This document shows positions 46,381 to 58,505 of a DNA stretch of 64,000 bases, one piece after another. The DNA lies in NCBI GenBank assembly GCA_017311185.1, contig JAESUZ010003097.1, positions 1-64,000 on the forward strand, given 5' to 3'. The position numbers and the translations under genes were made by a program. Below the pieces are notes generated by a model. That model searched no databases. It saw only the letters and a program-made list of their open reading frames with translations, and had not been told where the DNA came from. Positions within the stretch are counted from its first letter, which is position 1. Each line of letters starts with the position of its first letter. This DNA comes from Proteles cristata cristata. Its lineage: Eukaryota > Chordata > Mammalia > Carnivora > Hyaenidae.

Positions 46381-46611
46381 TTTTTTCTTTTTTTTATTTT
46401 TTAATGTTTTATTTATTTCTAGGAGAGAGAGAGAGAGACAGCGTGAGCAGGGGAGGGTCAGAGAGAGAGGGAGTCACAGACTGAAACAGGCTCCAGGCTC
46501 TGAGCTGGCAGTCAGCACAGAGCCCGACGCGGGGCTCGAACCCACGAACCGTGAGATCATGACCTAAGTGAAAGCCGGACGCTTAACCGACTAAGCCACC
46601 CAGGCGCCCCA
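46381..46611 (-). mobile_element. SINEC_Fc-type SINE (young) in L1-J
   Basis: Inverted. Perfect 18-bp TSD gtcttctggtcatttctt at 46363-46380 and 46612-46629. Confidence 0.97.
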
Positions 46612-47056
46612 GTCTTCTGGTCATTTCTTAATTGGATTATTCATCTTTTGGGTGTTGAGTTTTATAAGTTCTTTATATATTTTGGGTAATAATCCTTTAT
46701 CAGATATGTCATTTGCCAATATCTTCCCCCATTCTATAGGTTGTCTTTTAGTTTTGTTCAGTCTTTTATTCCCTGGGCAAAAGCTTTTTATTTTAATGAA
46801 ACAAATGAGCATAAGGGAAAAAGAGAGAGAGAGAAACCAAGAAACAGACTCCTAACTATAGAGAATAAATTGATGGTTACAAAGGAAACGGTGATTGAGA
46901 GGGATTAAATAAATAGGTGTTGGTGATTAAAGAGTGCACTTGCTGTGATGAGCACAGAGTGTTGTCTGTAAGTGTTGAAACACTGAATTATACACCTGAA
47001 ACTAATAGTATGTTGTATATTAACTAAGTGGAATTTAAATAAAAACTTTAAAAAAT

Positions 47057-47575
47057 ACTTATACATGGATATTCATAACATCATTGTTCATAATAGCCAA
47101 AAAGTGGGAAAAGAACAAATGTCCATGAAGTGAAAGCATAAGGAAAATGTGATATAGAATATAATGGAATTTAAATAATTCCATTTAATTTAAATAGAAT
47201 ATAAATGGAATTTCAGTAATGAAATACTGAAAAATGCTACAAAATAGATGATTCTTGAAAAAATTATGCTACGTGAAAGAAACCAGTCACCAAAGACCAC
47301 ATATTTTATGATTCCTTTTATATGAAATATCCAGAATAGGCACATCCATAGAAATGAAAAGTAGTATCAGTAATTGTCAAGGGATTGAGATAGAGAGGAA
47401 TGAAAAATAATTGCTAATGAGTATAGGGGTCCTTTTTGGTATGCTGAAATTATTCTGGAATTAGAGTGACTGTTGCACAACTCTAAATATATTTAACAAA
47501 CTTTTTCACTGTATACATGAAATAAGTGAATTGTATGGTATGTTAAATATATCTCAGCAATACTGTTTAAAACAT
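47057..47575 (+). mobile_element. L1-I, downstream part (3' UTR)
   Basis: Resumes at acttatacatggatattcat and continues through ttcataatagccaaaaagtg to the 3' UTR near tgtatggtatgttaaatata. An internal duplication of aatggaatttaaat-type sequence lies near 47160-47215. Confidence 0.75.
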
Positions 47576-48462
47576 CACATGAGGTAATATGAAATAGATA
47601 TCACATATTATGTAATGACTGTTTGACTGAAAAATTATATTGACCAGTCATGGGTACAGTAGTTTACGTTCAATCTGAAAAATGTAGATATAAGATTTAA
47701 TTATTTGTATGCTCATAAATGTTTAACGAACAGCTAAGAAAAAAAAACATTTATAGCATTTCTTGATTTATGTGGCTGAAGAATCCCACCATGGCCGATT
47801 TCATGGATCATTCAATATGGAATTCAGAAGAGATGGTAACAGTTGACTTTTTCAAGGAAGTATGAGCAAGCTTCAGCTCACATTGGAGATTCTTCCCAGA
47901 AGATCAAGAGGGAAATGCTATCAAAGAGCAAATGACAAACTGTATCTTTCTTCTAAAGGAAGAAATAAAGTATTTTTACATACATAGATGAAGAAAAAGG
48001 GAATATAGGGAGAAAGCACGAAGAACAGATTTCGAAAAATAATTGCTATTCTCAAAATAAATACTGTCTTGTTTAGAGTCTTGCTTTTTGTTTTGTTAGG
48101 ATCTAGATGGAAAATAAAATTAAATCCTGCATTTACTGAGTATTCTATGTTATGTATACTAACAAAGAAATAGAAATGCATTAGACATTTTTCCTATTTT
48201 TAAGGAGTTTGGATACACAAGAATACAAATGATTGAAGAGGAATTGGAGTGGGATAATGGTATGAGAAGCCTAAATGCCAAGAATAAGGAACTTCAGAAC
48301 ATGTATTTTTGTTCTTATCAATTTTATTTTTCAAATTGAAGTTATATATGCACACAACTTAAGGAGTTGAGTTGTGTCATACTTGCTATAAAACCAACAT
48401 TCTTTATTCTTCCCCTCCTCCTATTTTTCAATAGGTGGAATCAACCACTTTTTACCTTCATC
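47576..48462. other. Unique intron sequence
   Basis: No exon, RNA gene or named repeat. Confidence 0.5.
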
Positions 48463-48482
48463 TATGAACAATATGTTGTATT

Positions 48483-48700
48483 TTTTTAATTTTAATGTTT
48501 TATTTATTTTTGAGAGAGGGATAGAGACAGTGTGACCAGGGGAGGGTCAGAGACAGAGGGAGACACAGAATTAGAAGCAGGCTCCAGGCTGTGAGCTAGC
48601 TGTCAGCGCAGAGCCCAACGCGGGGCTCAAACCCATGAACTGTGAGATCATGACCTGAGCCGAAGACAGATCTTAACCGAATGAGCCACCGAGGAGCCCC
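48483..48700 (-). mobile_element. SINEC_Fc-type SINE (older)
   Basis: Inverted. TSD tatgaacaatatgttgtatt (48463-48482) against tatgaaataatatgttgtatt's near-match at 48701-48721. Confidence 0.93.
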
Positions 48701-48721
48701 TATGAAATAATATGTTGTATT

Positions 48722-49160
48722 ACGTAGAATTAGGTTTGGCTGTAACAGAAGGACTCAAAATAACAGTAATTCAGACAAGATATTTTAATTTCATGTACAA
48801 GTCCAAGGATATGCAACTTAAAACTGGCATGGCAGTTCTGCTGTATGAATTTCTCAGAGACTCTGGCATCTTCCACCTTCAATTATGTCCCTTTTTGATG
48901 TACCCCTAGTCCACAAGGTCTAAAATTATGACACTTATGGTCCAGTAAGCAAGATAGAGAGGGAGTAAAAGAAGAGTCAAGGAGTGTGTACCAACTATCT
49001 TTTAAAGAGGATTCCCAGAAACTGTCACAAGACACATTCACTTCTATCCCATTAACTGAAGATTAGTTCCATCATCATACCTAACAAAAGGAAGTTGCAA
49101 ATGCAGTTATATTCTGGGCAGCCATATGCCCAGCTAAAGTTTTTATTACTCTGGAAGAGG
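48722..49160. repeat. Ancient mammalian interspersed repeat, family not assigned
   Basis: Order of phrases typical of an old dispersed repeat: gctgtaacagaaggactcaa, ataacagtaattcagacaag, ttgcaaatgcagttatattc, tgggcagccatatgcccagc. Family name not certain. Confidence 0.55.
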
Positions 49161-49804
49161 GAGAAGACAGATATTGGGAAATACCTAGCAGTCTCTCTTT
49201 TATCTGTTTATATGACCATTTCTTGATTTTTCAATGCTAAGCATTGTTGATTGATTATCTACTATGAAATGTGAGACTTTTTCTTCAATCTTTTCCAAGA
49301 TCGCTTCAGTGACCCTTTTACTTACATGCATACTTCTTCTTTTTTTTATTCTCCCAGTTATAGTTATTTCATAATTTTGGTTAGTTATTAATACATAATA
49401 TAATATAATAATATATTAATATGTAGTATACTATACTATACTATACTATTATATATAATATATTATATTATTTCTGTGTAACATTATACTGTTTTCGGAT
49501 TTGTTTTTATTTTGTGTTCATTATTAGTTTTGGATATTTTTTTTTGTATTTTTGCTTGCTTAATTTTATAGGTACTTACTACTAATTTATTCTGAAGCAT
49601 TTCCCAGGTGCATCTCTCTCTTCTCAATACATTCATAGACCTTTGGTAGTGTAAAAGTTTTATCATCTTGAAGAAAACTTTCCTGAAATTTTTTGCTCTG
49701 CTCCAGTCTGAATTGGTAGGTCTTCACTTGGAACACAGCTGTTAGCCTGAGATTTCCATTTTCAATATGGTTATCTTTCTGCTATGCTTTCAGTAAGATA
49801 TCAT
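49161..49804. other. Intron sequence with an AT-only cluster
   Basis: 49387-49470 is almost pure A/T, with ata/taa runs and four ctata units. Otherwise unremarkable, no gene. Confidence 0.55.
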
Positions 49805-49820
49805 GAAATTTATTGCCGTT

Positions 49821-50046
49821 GGGGCGCCTGGGTGGCTTAGTCGGTTAAGCGTCCGACTTTCGCTTGTCATGATCTCGCGGTTTGTGGGTTCGGGCCCCGC
49901 GTCGGGCTCTATGCTGACTGCCAGCTCAGAGCCTGGAGCCTGTTTCAGTCTGTGACTCCCTCTTTCTCTGACCCTCCCCTACTCACGCTGTCTCTTTCTC
50001 TCTCTCTCTCTCTTAGAAATAAATTTAAAATATCATTAAAAAAAAA
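49821..50046 (+). mobile_element. SINEC_Fc-type SINE (young)
   Basis: TSD gaaatttattgccgtt (49805-49820) against gaaatttattgccatt (50047-50062). Its head gcttgtcatgatctcgcgg lacks a few bases. Confidence 0.94.
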
Positions 50047-50149
50047 GAAATTTATTGCCATTGGGGAGACCCCATTCTGCAAGATAGAGGAGACAGTGAT
50101 AGAATAATCCTAAACATACTTTCATAAAATGAAAGATATAAAAGTATTT

Positions 50150-51780
50150 TCCTTTAGGACAGTATTTGCTGGATCCCAAAGAGTTTGAGCTATTGTGTTC
50201 TCATTTTCACTTGTCTTCACGTATGTATTTATTTTTTTTAATTCTTTGTTTATCCATTCATTGTTTAGTAGCATGTTATTTAGCTTCCATGTAGTTGTGT
50301 TCCTTCCAAATTTTCTTGTGATTGATTTCCAGTTTCAACTGTTGTGGTTGGAAAAGATGTATGACATGATTTCAGTCTTTTTTCACTTGTTGAGATTTTT
50401 TTTATGCCCTAATAAATGATCAGTCCTGGAGAATGTGCCATGTGTACTCCACTCTCTTGAGATGGGATATTCTGAATTTATCTGTTAGACCCATCTGGCC
50501 CAATATGCCATTCAGAGTCAGTGTTTCATTCTTGACTTTATGTTTGAAGGATCTATCCATTGATGTAAGTGGGATGTCAAAGTCCCCTCTTATTATTGTA
50601 TTACTACCAATTTCTTCCTTTACATCTGTAAATAGCTGCGTTCTTTACTTAGGTGTTTCATGTTGGGTGTATAAATATTTACAATTATTATATCCTTTTG
50701 CTGGTCTTTCCCCTTATATCATTATGCAGTGTCCTTCTTTGTCTCTTGTTACAGTCTTTGTTTTAAAGTCTATTTTTTTCTGATATGAGTATTGATACAC
50801 CACCTTTCTTTTTTGTTCAATTTTCATGGTAAATGTTTTTCCATCCCTTCACTTTTTATGTGCATGTGTCTTTAGTTCTGAAGTGAGTCTCCTTTGGCAA
50901 CATTATAGATGGGTATTGCTTTTTATCCACTCTGTCATGGTACATATATATTTTTTGAGTGGAGCATTTAGTCCATTTAAACAGATGTAAAAATTCTCAA
51001 TAAAATACTAGCAAGTAAAATCCCATAATACTTAAAAGAATCATTCACCCTTACCAAGTAGTATTTACTCCTGGGTTGCAAGAGTGGTTTAATATCCACA
51101 AATAAATCAACATGATACACCGCATTAATAAACTAAAGGATAATAACCAAATGATCCTCTCAGTAGATGCAATAAAGCATTTGACAAAGAACAATATAGG
51201 CGTAGAGGGAACATAACTCAACATAACAAAGGTCATATATGAAAAACCAATAGCTCTGGGGCGCCTGGGTGGCTTAGTCAGTTAAGCGTTCGACTTTCGC
51301 TTGGGTCATGATCTTGCAGTTCGCGGGTTCGAGCCCTGCGTTGGGCTCTGTGCTGACTGCCAGCTCGGAGCCTGGAGCCTGTTTCAGTCTGTGACTCCCA
51401 CTCTCTCTGACCCTCCCCTGCTCACGCTGTCTCTCTCTCTCTCTCTCCTAAGAAATAAATAACACATTACAAAAAAAAAAGAAAAACTAATAGCTCTTAT
51501 CATTGTGGAATTTATATAATTTCACTCACATGTGGAATTTAAGAAACAAAACAGTTGAACAAACAACGGAAAAAAATATCAAAAAAACCAGACCTTTAAA
51601 TACAGAGAACAAAATGGTGATTGCTAGAAGAGAGATAGCTGAATGGATAGGTAAAATATATGGAATCAAGAATATGTTTATATTTATGAGCACTGAGTAA
51701 TGTGTATCGTTGTTGAATCATTATATTGTTCACGTGAAACTAATATAACATTGTTAATTATTACTTCAATAAAAGAAGGG
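50150..51780. mobile_element. L1-K, 5'-inverted L1 with internal deletion
   Basis: 50150-50978 is antisense endonuclease-region ORF2 (gatcccaaagagtttgagct, ggagaatgtgccatgtgtac, atctatccattgatgtaagt). 50980-51256 is sense RT (tcaataaaatactagcaagt, gcatttgacaaagaacaata). After the SINE the sequence jumps to sense 3' UTR (tttcactcacatgtggaatt) and ends about 51780. The middle of ORF2 is missing. Confidence 0.75.
51257..51480 (+). mobile_element. SINEC_Fc-type SINE (young) in L1-K
   Basis: TSD gaaaaaccaatagctct (51240-51256) against gaaaaactaatagctct (51481-51497). Confidence 0.94.
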
Positions 51781-51917
51781 AAAAAGAGATATTGATAGGA
51801 ATGGAATAATAGCAGGGGAGTTTTGCAACAATGGATAGTTTGTCTAGACAAAAAAAATTCAATAAAGGGCCTTAAACGACATAGTAGAGAAGATGGACTT
51901 TAAAAACATATATAGAG

Positions 51918-52131
51918 GGGCGCCTGGGTGGCTTAGTCGGTTAAGCGTCCGACTTTCGCTTGGGTCATAATCTCGCGGTTCGTGGGTTCGGGCCCCGCGT
52001 CAGGCTCTGTGCTGGCTGCCAGCTCAGAGCCTGGAGCCTGTTTCAGTCTGTGACTCCCTCTCTCTCTGACACTCCCCTGTTCACGGTGTCTCTCTCTCTC
52101 TCCTAGAAATAAATTAAAATAAATAAATAAA
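51918..52131 (+). mobile_element. SINEC_Fc-type SINE (young) in L1-L
   Basis: Perfect 17-bp TSD taaaaacatatatagag at 51901-51917 and 52132-52148. Confidence 0.97.
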
Positions 52132-54125
52132 TAAAAACATATATAGAGCACTTTACAAACATATACAGAGCTTTCATCCAAAATCAGCAGAACTCACATT
52201 CTTCTCAAGCTCACATGGAACATTTTCCAAGAGAGATCACATATTAGACCGCAAGTTTCAATAAATCTAAGATGATTGAAATTTTATTAAGTATCTTTTC
52301 TGACCACAACATCCTGAACGAGAAATCAATTACAAGGAGAAAATGGCATCATAGATTTCTTAGAGACAAATTAAAACAAAAAATGACTTACAGAATCTAT
52401 GGGATACAGAAAAAGTGGTTCTAAAAGGGAAGTTCATAGTGCTTCAAGGGAAGTCTCAAATAAACAATTTAACTATAGAACTAAAGTAATGATAAAAAAA
52501 AAAGAAACAAAACCAGAGTTAGTAGAGGGAGGAAATAATAAAGATCAGAGTGGAAATAAATTCAATATAGAGTAAAAGTGAAAGACAAAAGATCAAGGAA
52601 ACCAAGGGCTGTTCCTTTAAAAAGATAAATGTAATTCACAAATTTTTAGCTAATTTCACCAAGAAAAATGAGGGCTCAAAGAAAAACAGAAAAGAAAGAG
52701 AAATTACAACTGATACCACAGAAATACAAGGGTTCATAAGACATTATCATAAATGCTATGCAGCAACACATTAGACAACCCAGAATAAATGGATAAATTC
52801 CTGGAAACACAATATTCCAAGACTGAAACATGAAGAATAGGAAATCTGAATCGACTGATTATTAGTGAGGAGAATGAATCAATAATCAAAAACCTCTAAA
52901 CAAACAAAATATCAGGACATGATGATGTGGCTGGTAAGTTCTACCAAATATTCAAAGATGATTTAATGCTTATCCTCAAAATCCACCAGAAATTTAAGAG
53001 GGCAAAAAGCTTCCAAACTCATTTTAGGATGCCAACAATATCCTGATACTCAAACCAGATAAGGATACTACAAAACAAGACAGTTACAGTCCAATATCCC
53101 TGATGAACATAGATGTAAATATCCTCAATATTGGGAAATTGAATTTAAGAATACATTAAAAAGACCTTACAATGTGATGAAGTGGGATTTATTGTAGGGA
53201 TACCAGGATGGTTCAAGACCTATCAATCAATCAATGTCATACAGTCACGTTAATAAAATGAAACATAAAAATCATATAATCATCTCAACAGATGCAAGAA
53301 TCATTTGACAAAATTCAACATCCATTTATGATAAAAAAAAAAAAAACCTCTCATTAGTGTGGGCACCGAGGGAATGAACCTCAACATAATAAAGGCCATA
53401 CATTGACAGACCCACAGCTAATATCATTCTCAAATGTGAAAAACAGAAAGCTTTTCCTCTAAGATCAGGAACAAGTTAATGGTGCACAAGCTCCCCACTT
53501 TTATTCAACATAGTATTGGAAGTCTTAACAACAGCAATTAGGAAAGGAAAAAAAAAATTAAAAATGTACACATTGGAAAGGAAGAAGTAAAACTCACTAT
53601 CTGCAGATGACATAACACTATAGAAAACTCTAAAGAACCCACCAAAAAATTGTCATAATAAATTAATCCAGTAAAGTTCAGATTACAAATGAAAACACAA
53701 AAATTTTTGTTTCTATACACTAATAAAGAACAGTCAGAGAAATCAAGAAACAATGACATTTTCATTCACATTGAAAAGAATAAAAAGCCTAGAAATAAAT
53801 TTAATGAAGTAGGTGAAATACCTCTACATTCAAAGGTATATACAAATGAGAAAATAAATTGGAGAAGACACAGTGAAATCCCTATCAGAATTCCAGTGAC
53901 ATTTTTCACAGAACTAGAAAAAAAATTGATTCTAAAACTTTTATGTATCCCCAAAATATCCTGAATAGCCAAAACAATCTTGAGAAAGAAGAACAAAAGT
54001 GGAGGCATCATACACCCTGACATCAAACTATAATAAAAATATATATAATCAAAACACTATGGTATTGCTTTGAAAACTGACACATAGATAAATGGATCAG
54101 ATTAGAGAACCTAAAAATAAGCCCG

Positions 54126-54148
54126 CATATATATATATATATATATAT
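54126..54148. repeat. (AT)n microsatellite
   Basis: About 11 AT units within L1-L. Confidence 0.93.
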
Positions 54149-54590
54149 AACTAATTTATGACAAAGGATGCAAAAAATATACAATGGGAAAAGGGTAGTC
54201 TCTTCAATAAATGGTATTGGGAAAACTGGACAGCTACATGCAAAAGAGTGATATTGGACCACTATGTTATACTACATAAAAATTTTAACTCAATAATGGA
54301 TTAAACATTTCAATGTTAGTCCAAAAACAAAATTCCTGGAAGAAAACATAAGTGGCAACCTCCTTGTCTTACTGATGGTTTCTTAGATCTGTCTCCAAAG
54401 GCAAGGGGAACAAAATAAAATAAACAACTGGGGCTGCATGAAACTAAAATGCTTCTGCACAGCAAAGGAAATCATCACCAAAATGAAAAGGCAGCCTGCT
54501 AAATGAAAGAAGATATTGGCAAATTATATATCCAGTAAGAGGTAATATCGAAAATAAAGAACATATACAAATCATTAACAAAATAACAAA

Positions 54591-56189
54591 CACCTAGAAA
54601 TGAACCCACAGCTATATGGCTAATTAACCTTTGACAAAGCAGGAAAGAATATCCAATGGGAAAGCGACAGTATCTTCAACACATGATGTTGGAAAAACTG
54701 GAGAGCAACATACAAAACAATGAAATTGGACCACTTTCTTATACCATACACAAAGATAAATTCAAAATGGATAAACAATCTAAATGTGAGATACGAAACC
54801 ATTAAAATCCTAGAGCAAAATACAGGAAACAACTTCTTTGACATCAGTTTTAGAAACTTCTTACTAGATAGGTCTCCTGAGTCAAGGGAAACAAAAGCAA
54901 AAGCAAACAATTGAGACCTCATCAGGACAAAAACTTCTGCACAGTGAAGGACACAATGAACAAAACTAAAAGGTAACCTGAAGAATGGGAGAATATTTTT
55001 TGCAAATGACATATCTGCTAGGGATATGTCTCCAAAATATATACAGTACTTAAAAAACTCAACACCCAAAAGTGAACGATCCAAGTCAAAAATTGGTAGA
55101 AAATATGAATAGACATTTTTCCAAAGAAGACCATACAGGTGGCCAACAGACACATGGAAAGAAGCTCAATATCACTGATCATCAGGAAAATACAAATCTA
55201 AACTACAATGAAATATCATTTCACACCTATCAGAATGGCTAAAGTCATGGGGCACCTGGATGACTCAGTCAGTTAAGCATCCAACTCTGGATTTTAGCTA
55301 ATTCATGATCTCATAGTTCATGAGATTGAGCCCTGCATCAGGCTCTGCACTGATAATGCGGAGCCTGCTTGATATTCTCTCTCTTCTCTTTCTCTGCTCC
55401 TCCCCTGCTCATGGTCTCTCCCTTTCTCTGTCTCTCTGTCTCTCTCTCTCTCCCTCTCTCTCTCTTAAAGATTAAAAAAAAAGAATGGCTAAAATCAACA
55501 ACACAAGAAACAACAAGTGTTGACAAGGATGTGGAGAAAGTGGAACATTTCTGCACTGTCGTTGAGCCACTCTGGAAAACACTATGGAGTTTCCTCAAAA
55601 AGTTAAAATAGAACTACCCTATAATCTAGTAATTACATTACTATTTATTTACCAAAATAATACAAAAATACTAATTCAAAGGGATCATGCACCCCAGTGT
55701 TTATAGCTACATTATCTACAATAGCCATAGTGTGGAAACAGCTCAAATGTTCATCAGCTGATGAATGGATAAAGAAGTGGTAAATATGTACAATAGAATG
55801 TTACTCAGCCATAAAAACTAATGAAATCTTTCCATTTGCAATACCATGGGTGGAGCTAGATAGTACTATACTAAGCAAAATAAGTCAGTCAGAGAAGGAC
55901 AGATACCATATGATTTCACTCATATGTGGAATTTAAGAAACAAAAGAGCATAAAGAAAAAAAGAGAGAGGCAAACCAAGAAACAGACTGTTAACTATAGA
56001 GAACACACTGATAGTTATGGGGGTGTCCATTGGGGAAGGAGTTAAAAAGGTGATCAGTATTGAGGAGTGCAATTGTGCTGAGCACTCAGTGTTGTATGGA
56101 AGGGTTAAATCACTAAATTGTACACCTTAAGCTTAAATTATAGTGTATGTTAACTAACTGGAATTAAAGTAAAAACTTGAAGAAACAGA
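54591..56189 (+). mobile_element. L1-M, 5'-truncated L1 nested in L1-L
   Basis: Begins tagaaatgaacccacagcta and so repeats ORF2 sequence already present in L1-L at about 54100-54250. It runs through the ORF2 end (55500-55900), the 3' UTR and a 3' end near 56185 (ggaattaaagtaaaaacttg). It is better preserved than L1-L, as expected of the younger, nested copy. One SINE inside. Confidence 0.8.
55248..55481 (+). mobile_element. SINEC_Fc-type SINE (older) in L1-M
   Basis: TSD agaatggctaaagtca (55232-55247) against agaatggctaaaatca (55482-55497). The pyrimidine tail is expanded. Confidence 0.94.
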
Positions 56190-57425
56190 AAAACAATCCA
56201 ATTAAAGAGTGGGCAGAAGACCTGAATACACCTTTTTCCAAAGAATACATATAGATGTCCAGGAGGCACATCACTACTCATCATGGTAATGGAAATAGAA
56301 ACCACAATGAGATGTCACTTTTCACATGTCAGAGTGGCTAGTTTCAGAAAGACAAGAAAGAAGTGTTAATGAGGATGTGGAGAAAATGAAAATCTTGTAC
56401 ACTGTTGATGGGAATGTAAATTGGTCTATCTGCTATGGAAAACAGTATGGAGTTCCATCAAGAATTTAAAATTGAGGAGCGCCTGGGTGGCTCAGTCAGT
56501 CGGGCATCTGACTTCAGGTCAAGTCATGATCTCATGGATCGTGACTTCTAGCCCCGCATTAGGCTCTGTGCTGACAGCTCAGAGCCTGGAGCCTCCTTCG
56601 GATTATGTGCCTCTCTTTCTCTGCCCCTTCCCCACTCATACTCTGTCTCTCTCTCCTTCAAAAATATATAAACACTAAAAATTTGTAATAATTTAAAAAT
56701 TGAGCTACCATAGTATCCAAAAATCCCACAACTGGTTATTTATCTGAGGAAGACGAAAACACTAATATGAAAAAAATATGTGCACCCTTATATTTATTCC
56801 AGAGTTAACTTATAATAGCTTAGGTATGGAATACATCCTAAGTTCCATGGATGGATCAATGAATATAAAAATGGTAGTGTGTATATTGCATATATACACC
56901 CACATCAACCCTTAGTTTGTTCTCTATAGTTAACAGTCTCTTATATTTTGCCTCCCTCTCTTTTTGAAACTATATACATATATATCCTGCTATAAAAAAT
57001 TATGTAATCTTGCCATTTGTGACAACACGGAGGGACATTCATGGTATTATGCTACATAAAATACATCAGACAGAGAAAGACACTGTATGATTTTTGCTTA
57101 TATATGGAAACTAAAACGAAAAAAAAAATAAAAGCATATCTTTACATGTGGAGAAGAGATTGTTGATTGCCAGAAAAGATGGAGGTTTTGCGGAGCAAAA
57201 TGGTTGAAGGGAATTAAGAACAAACTTCCAATTGTAAAGTAAATAAGTCATGAAGAAGTAATGTACAGCATGAGGGATGTAGCCAATATTATTGTGTTAA
57301 CTTTATAAGCTGAAATATGGTATCTAGACTTATTGTGGTGACCATTTCACAATACATATAAATGTCAAATCAATAAATTTTATACCTTAAACTAACATAA
57401 CATTTTATGTCAACTATGCATCAAT
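56190..57425 (+). mobile_element. L1-L, downstream part and 3' UTR
   Basis: Resumes at aaagagtgggcagaagacct, collinear with the end of L1-L at 54590, and continues to ttataccttaaactaacata and the 3' terminus near 57425. A SINE interrupts at 56477, and L1-like 3' UTR text near 56900-56965 suggests a further small rearrangement. Confidence 0.75.
56477..56689 (+). mobile_element. SINEC_Fc-type SINE (older) in L1-L
   Basis: TSD aatttaaaattgag (56463-56476) against aatttaaaaattgag (56690-56704). Confidence 0.93.
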
Positions 57426-58058
57426 AGATTTTAAAAATGAAGTCAAGAATGCCATGATCAATCTCACACAGCTAGTCAATGAATAGAGGCCAAATATCTT
57501 TATTATAAGTCTAATATTGTTTCCATTTCCACTTTACCAGTGTATACCTTATCATAAGAATTACTTTGAATACTTCTTTAAAAATACAGATTATTTCATT
57601 CCAGTCTTACTAAATCAGGATTAGCTGGAAAGGATTTGGGAATATGTATGTTTCCATTTCCTAGATAATTAAGATCAGGTAAATTTGGAAAAGTTCACCA
57701 CACCACACTATGTCATTGTGGTTAAATATTGTAGCTGGGTCTTTCCCTTTATAACATTTGATCAGTTTTTGTGATTTATATTTTCTTGTCAAAATTCTAT
57801 TGTCTCTACCTTTACTAAATGGGAAGTTTGAGTTCCATGAGGACATATATCATGGCTGGTTGTTCACAACAGAGACTCCAGAACTAGAACTGTGCTTGGT
57901 ACATACTTGATTTTCAACAATATTTGTGGACAAAATGTTTAACAAAATGGTGTACCCTGTACGTATAGCATTCCCACCACACAAATATATAATAATATAC
58001 ACTTAAACAAATAAGTTTTAGATATTGTTTTATATTATTTTAATTTATTTAATCTGTT
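57426..58058. other. Intron sequence, possible MIR remnant at its start
   Basis: 57448-57500 (tctcacacagctagtcaatg, aatagaggccaaa) resembles a MIR core end. The rest is unique and noncoding as far as I can see. Confidence 0.45.
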
Positions 58059-58059
58059 A

Positions 58060-58505
58060 TTTCAGTTTTTAAATATACTTTATTAACAAGTTAGCTAACA
58101 TACAGTGTATACAGTGTTCTCTTGGTTTTGGGAATAGATTCCCGTGATTCATTGCTTACATACAACACCCTGTGCTCATCCCTACAAGTCCCCTCCTCAG
58201 TGCTCATCAGCAATTTCCCCCTCTCCCTAATCCCCCATCAACCCTCAGTTTGTTCTATGTATTTAAGAGTCTTATGGTTTGCCTCCCTCTCTGTTTTAAA
58301 CTATTCCCCCCTTCGCTTCCCACGTGGTCTTGTGTTAAGTTACTCAAGTTCCACATATGAGTGAAAACATTATATCTCTCTTTCTCTGACTGACTTATTT
58401 CACTTACTTTAATACTCTCCAGTTCCATCCACGTTGTTGAAAATGGCAAGATTTCACTCTTTCTCACTGCCAAGTAGTGTTCTATTTTATGTATATATAT
58501 ACCAC
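58060..58505 (-). mobile_element. L1-N, antisense L1 3' end
   Basis: 3' UTR and last part of ORF2 in antisense (tatactttattaacaagtta, ctcatccctacaagtcccct, ctctgactgacttatttcac). Older than the adjoining L1-O, which starts again from a 3' end at about 58506. Confidence 0.78.

Larger units (their letters stand above)
45498..47056. mobile_element. L1-J, twin-primed L1 nested in L1-I
   Basis: About 45500-46798 is antisense ORF2 3' region (tccacatatgaatgaaatta through gttgtcttttagttttgttc). About 46800-47056 is sense 3' UTR (gaaacagactcctaactata, tacacctgaaactaatagta, aataaaaactttaaaaaata). The flanks aaaacttacatg and aaatacttatacatgg are the decayed target site. Two SINEs entered later. Confidence 0.8.
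51790..54590 (+). mobile_element. L1-L, old L1, ORF2 endonuclease to thumb
   Basis: Sense ORF2 from the endonuclease (aaagggccttaaacgacata) through RT (LSADDITL-like site near 53600) to about 54590, where L1-M interrupts. It resumes at 56190. Many stops and small deletions. One young SINE lies at 51918. Confidence 0.8.

Noticed and set aside
54591..54720. Possible local tandem duplication of ORF2
   Set aside because: The continuation of the host L1 at 56190 shows an inserted, separate L1.
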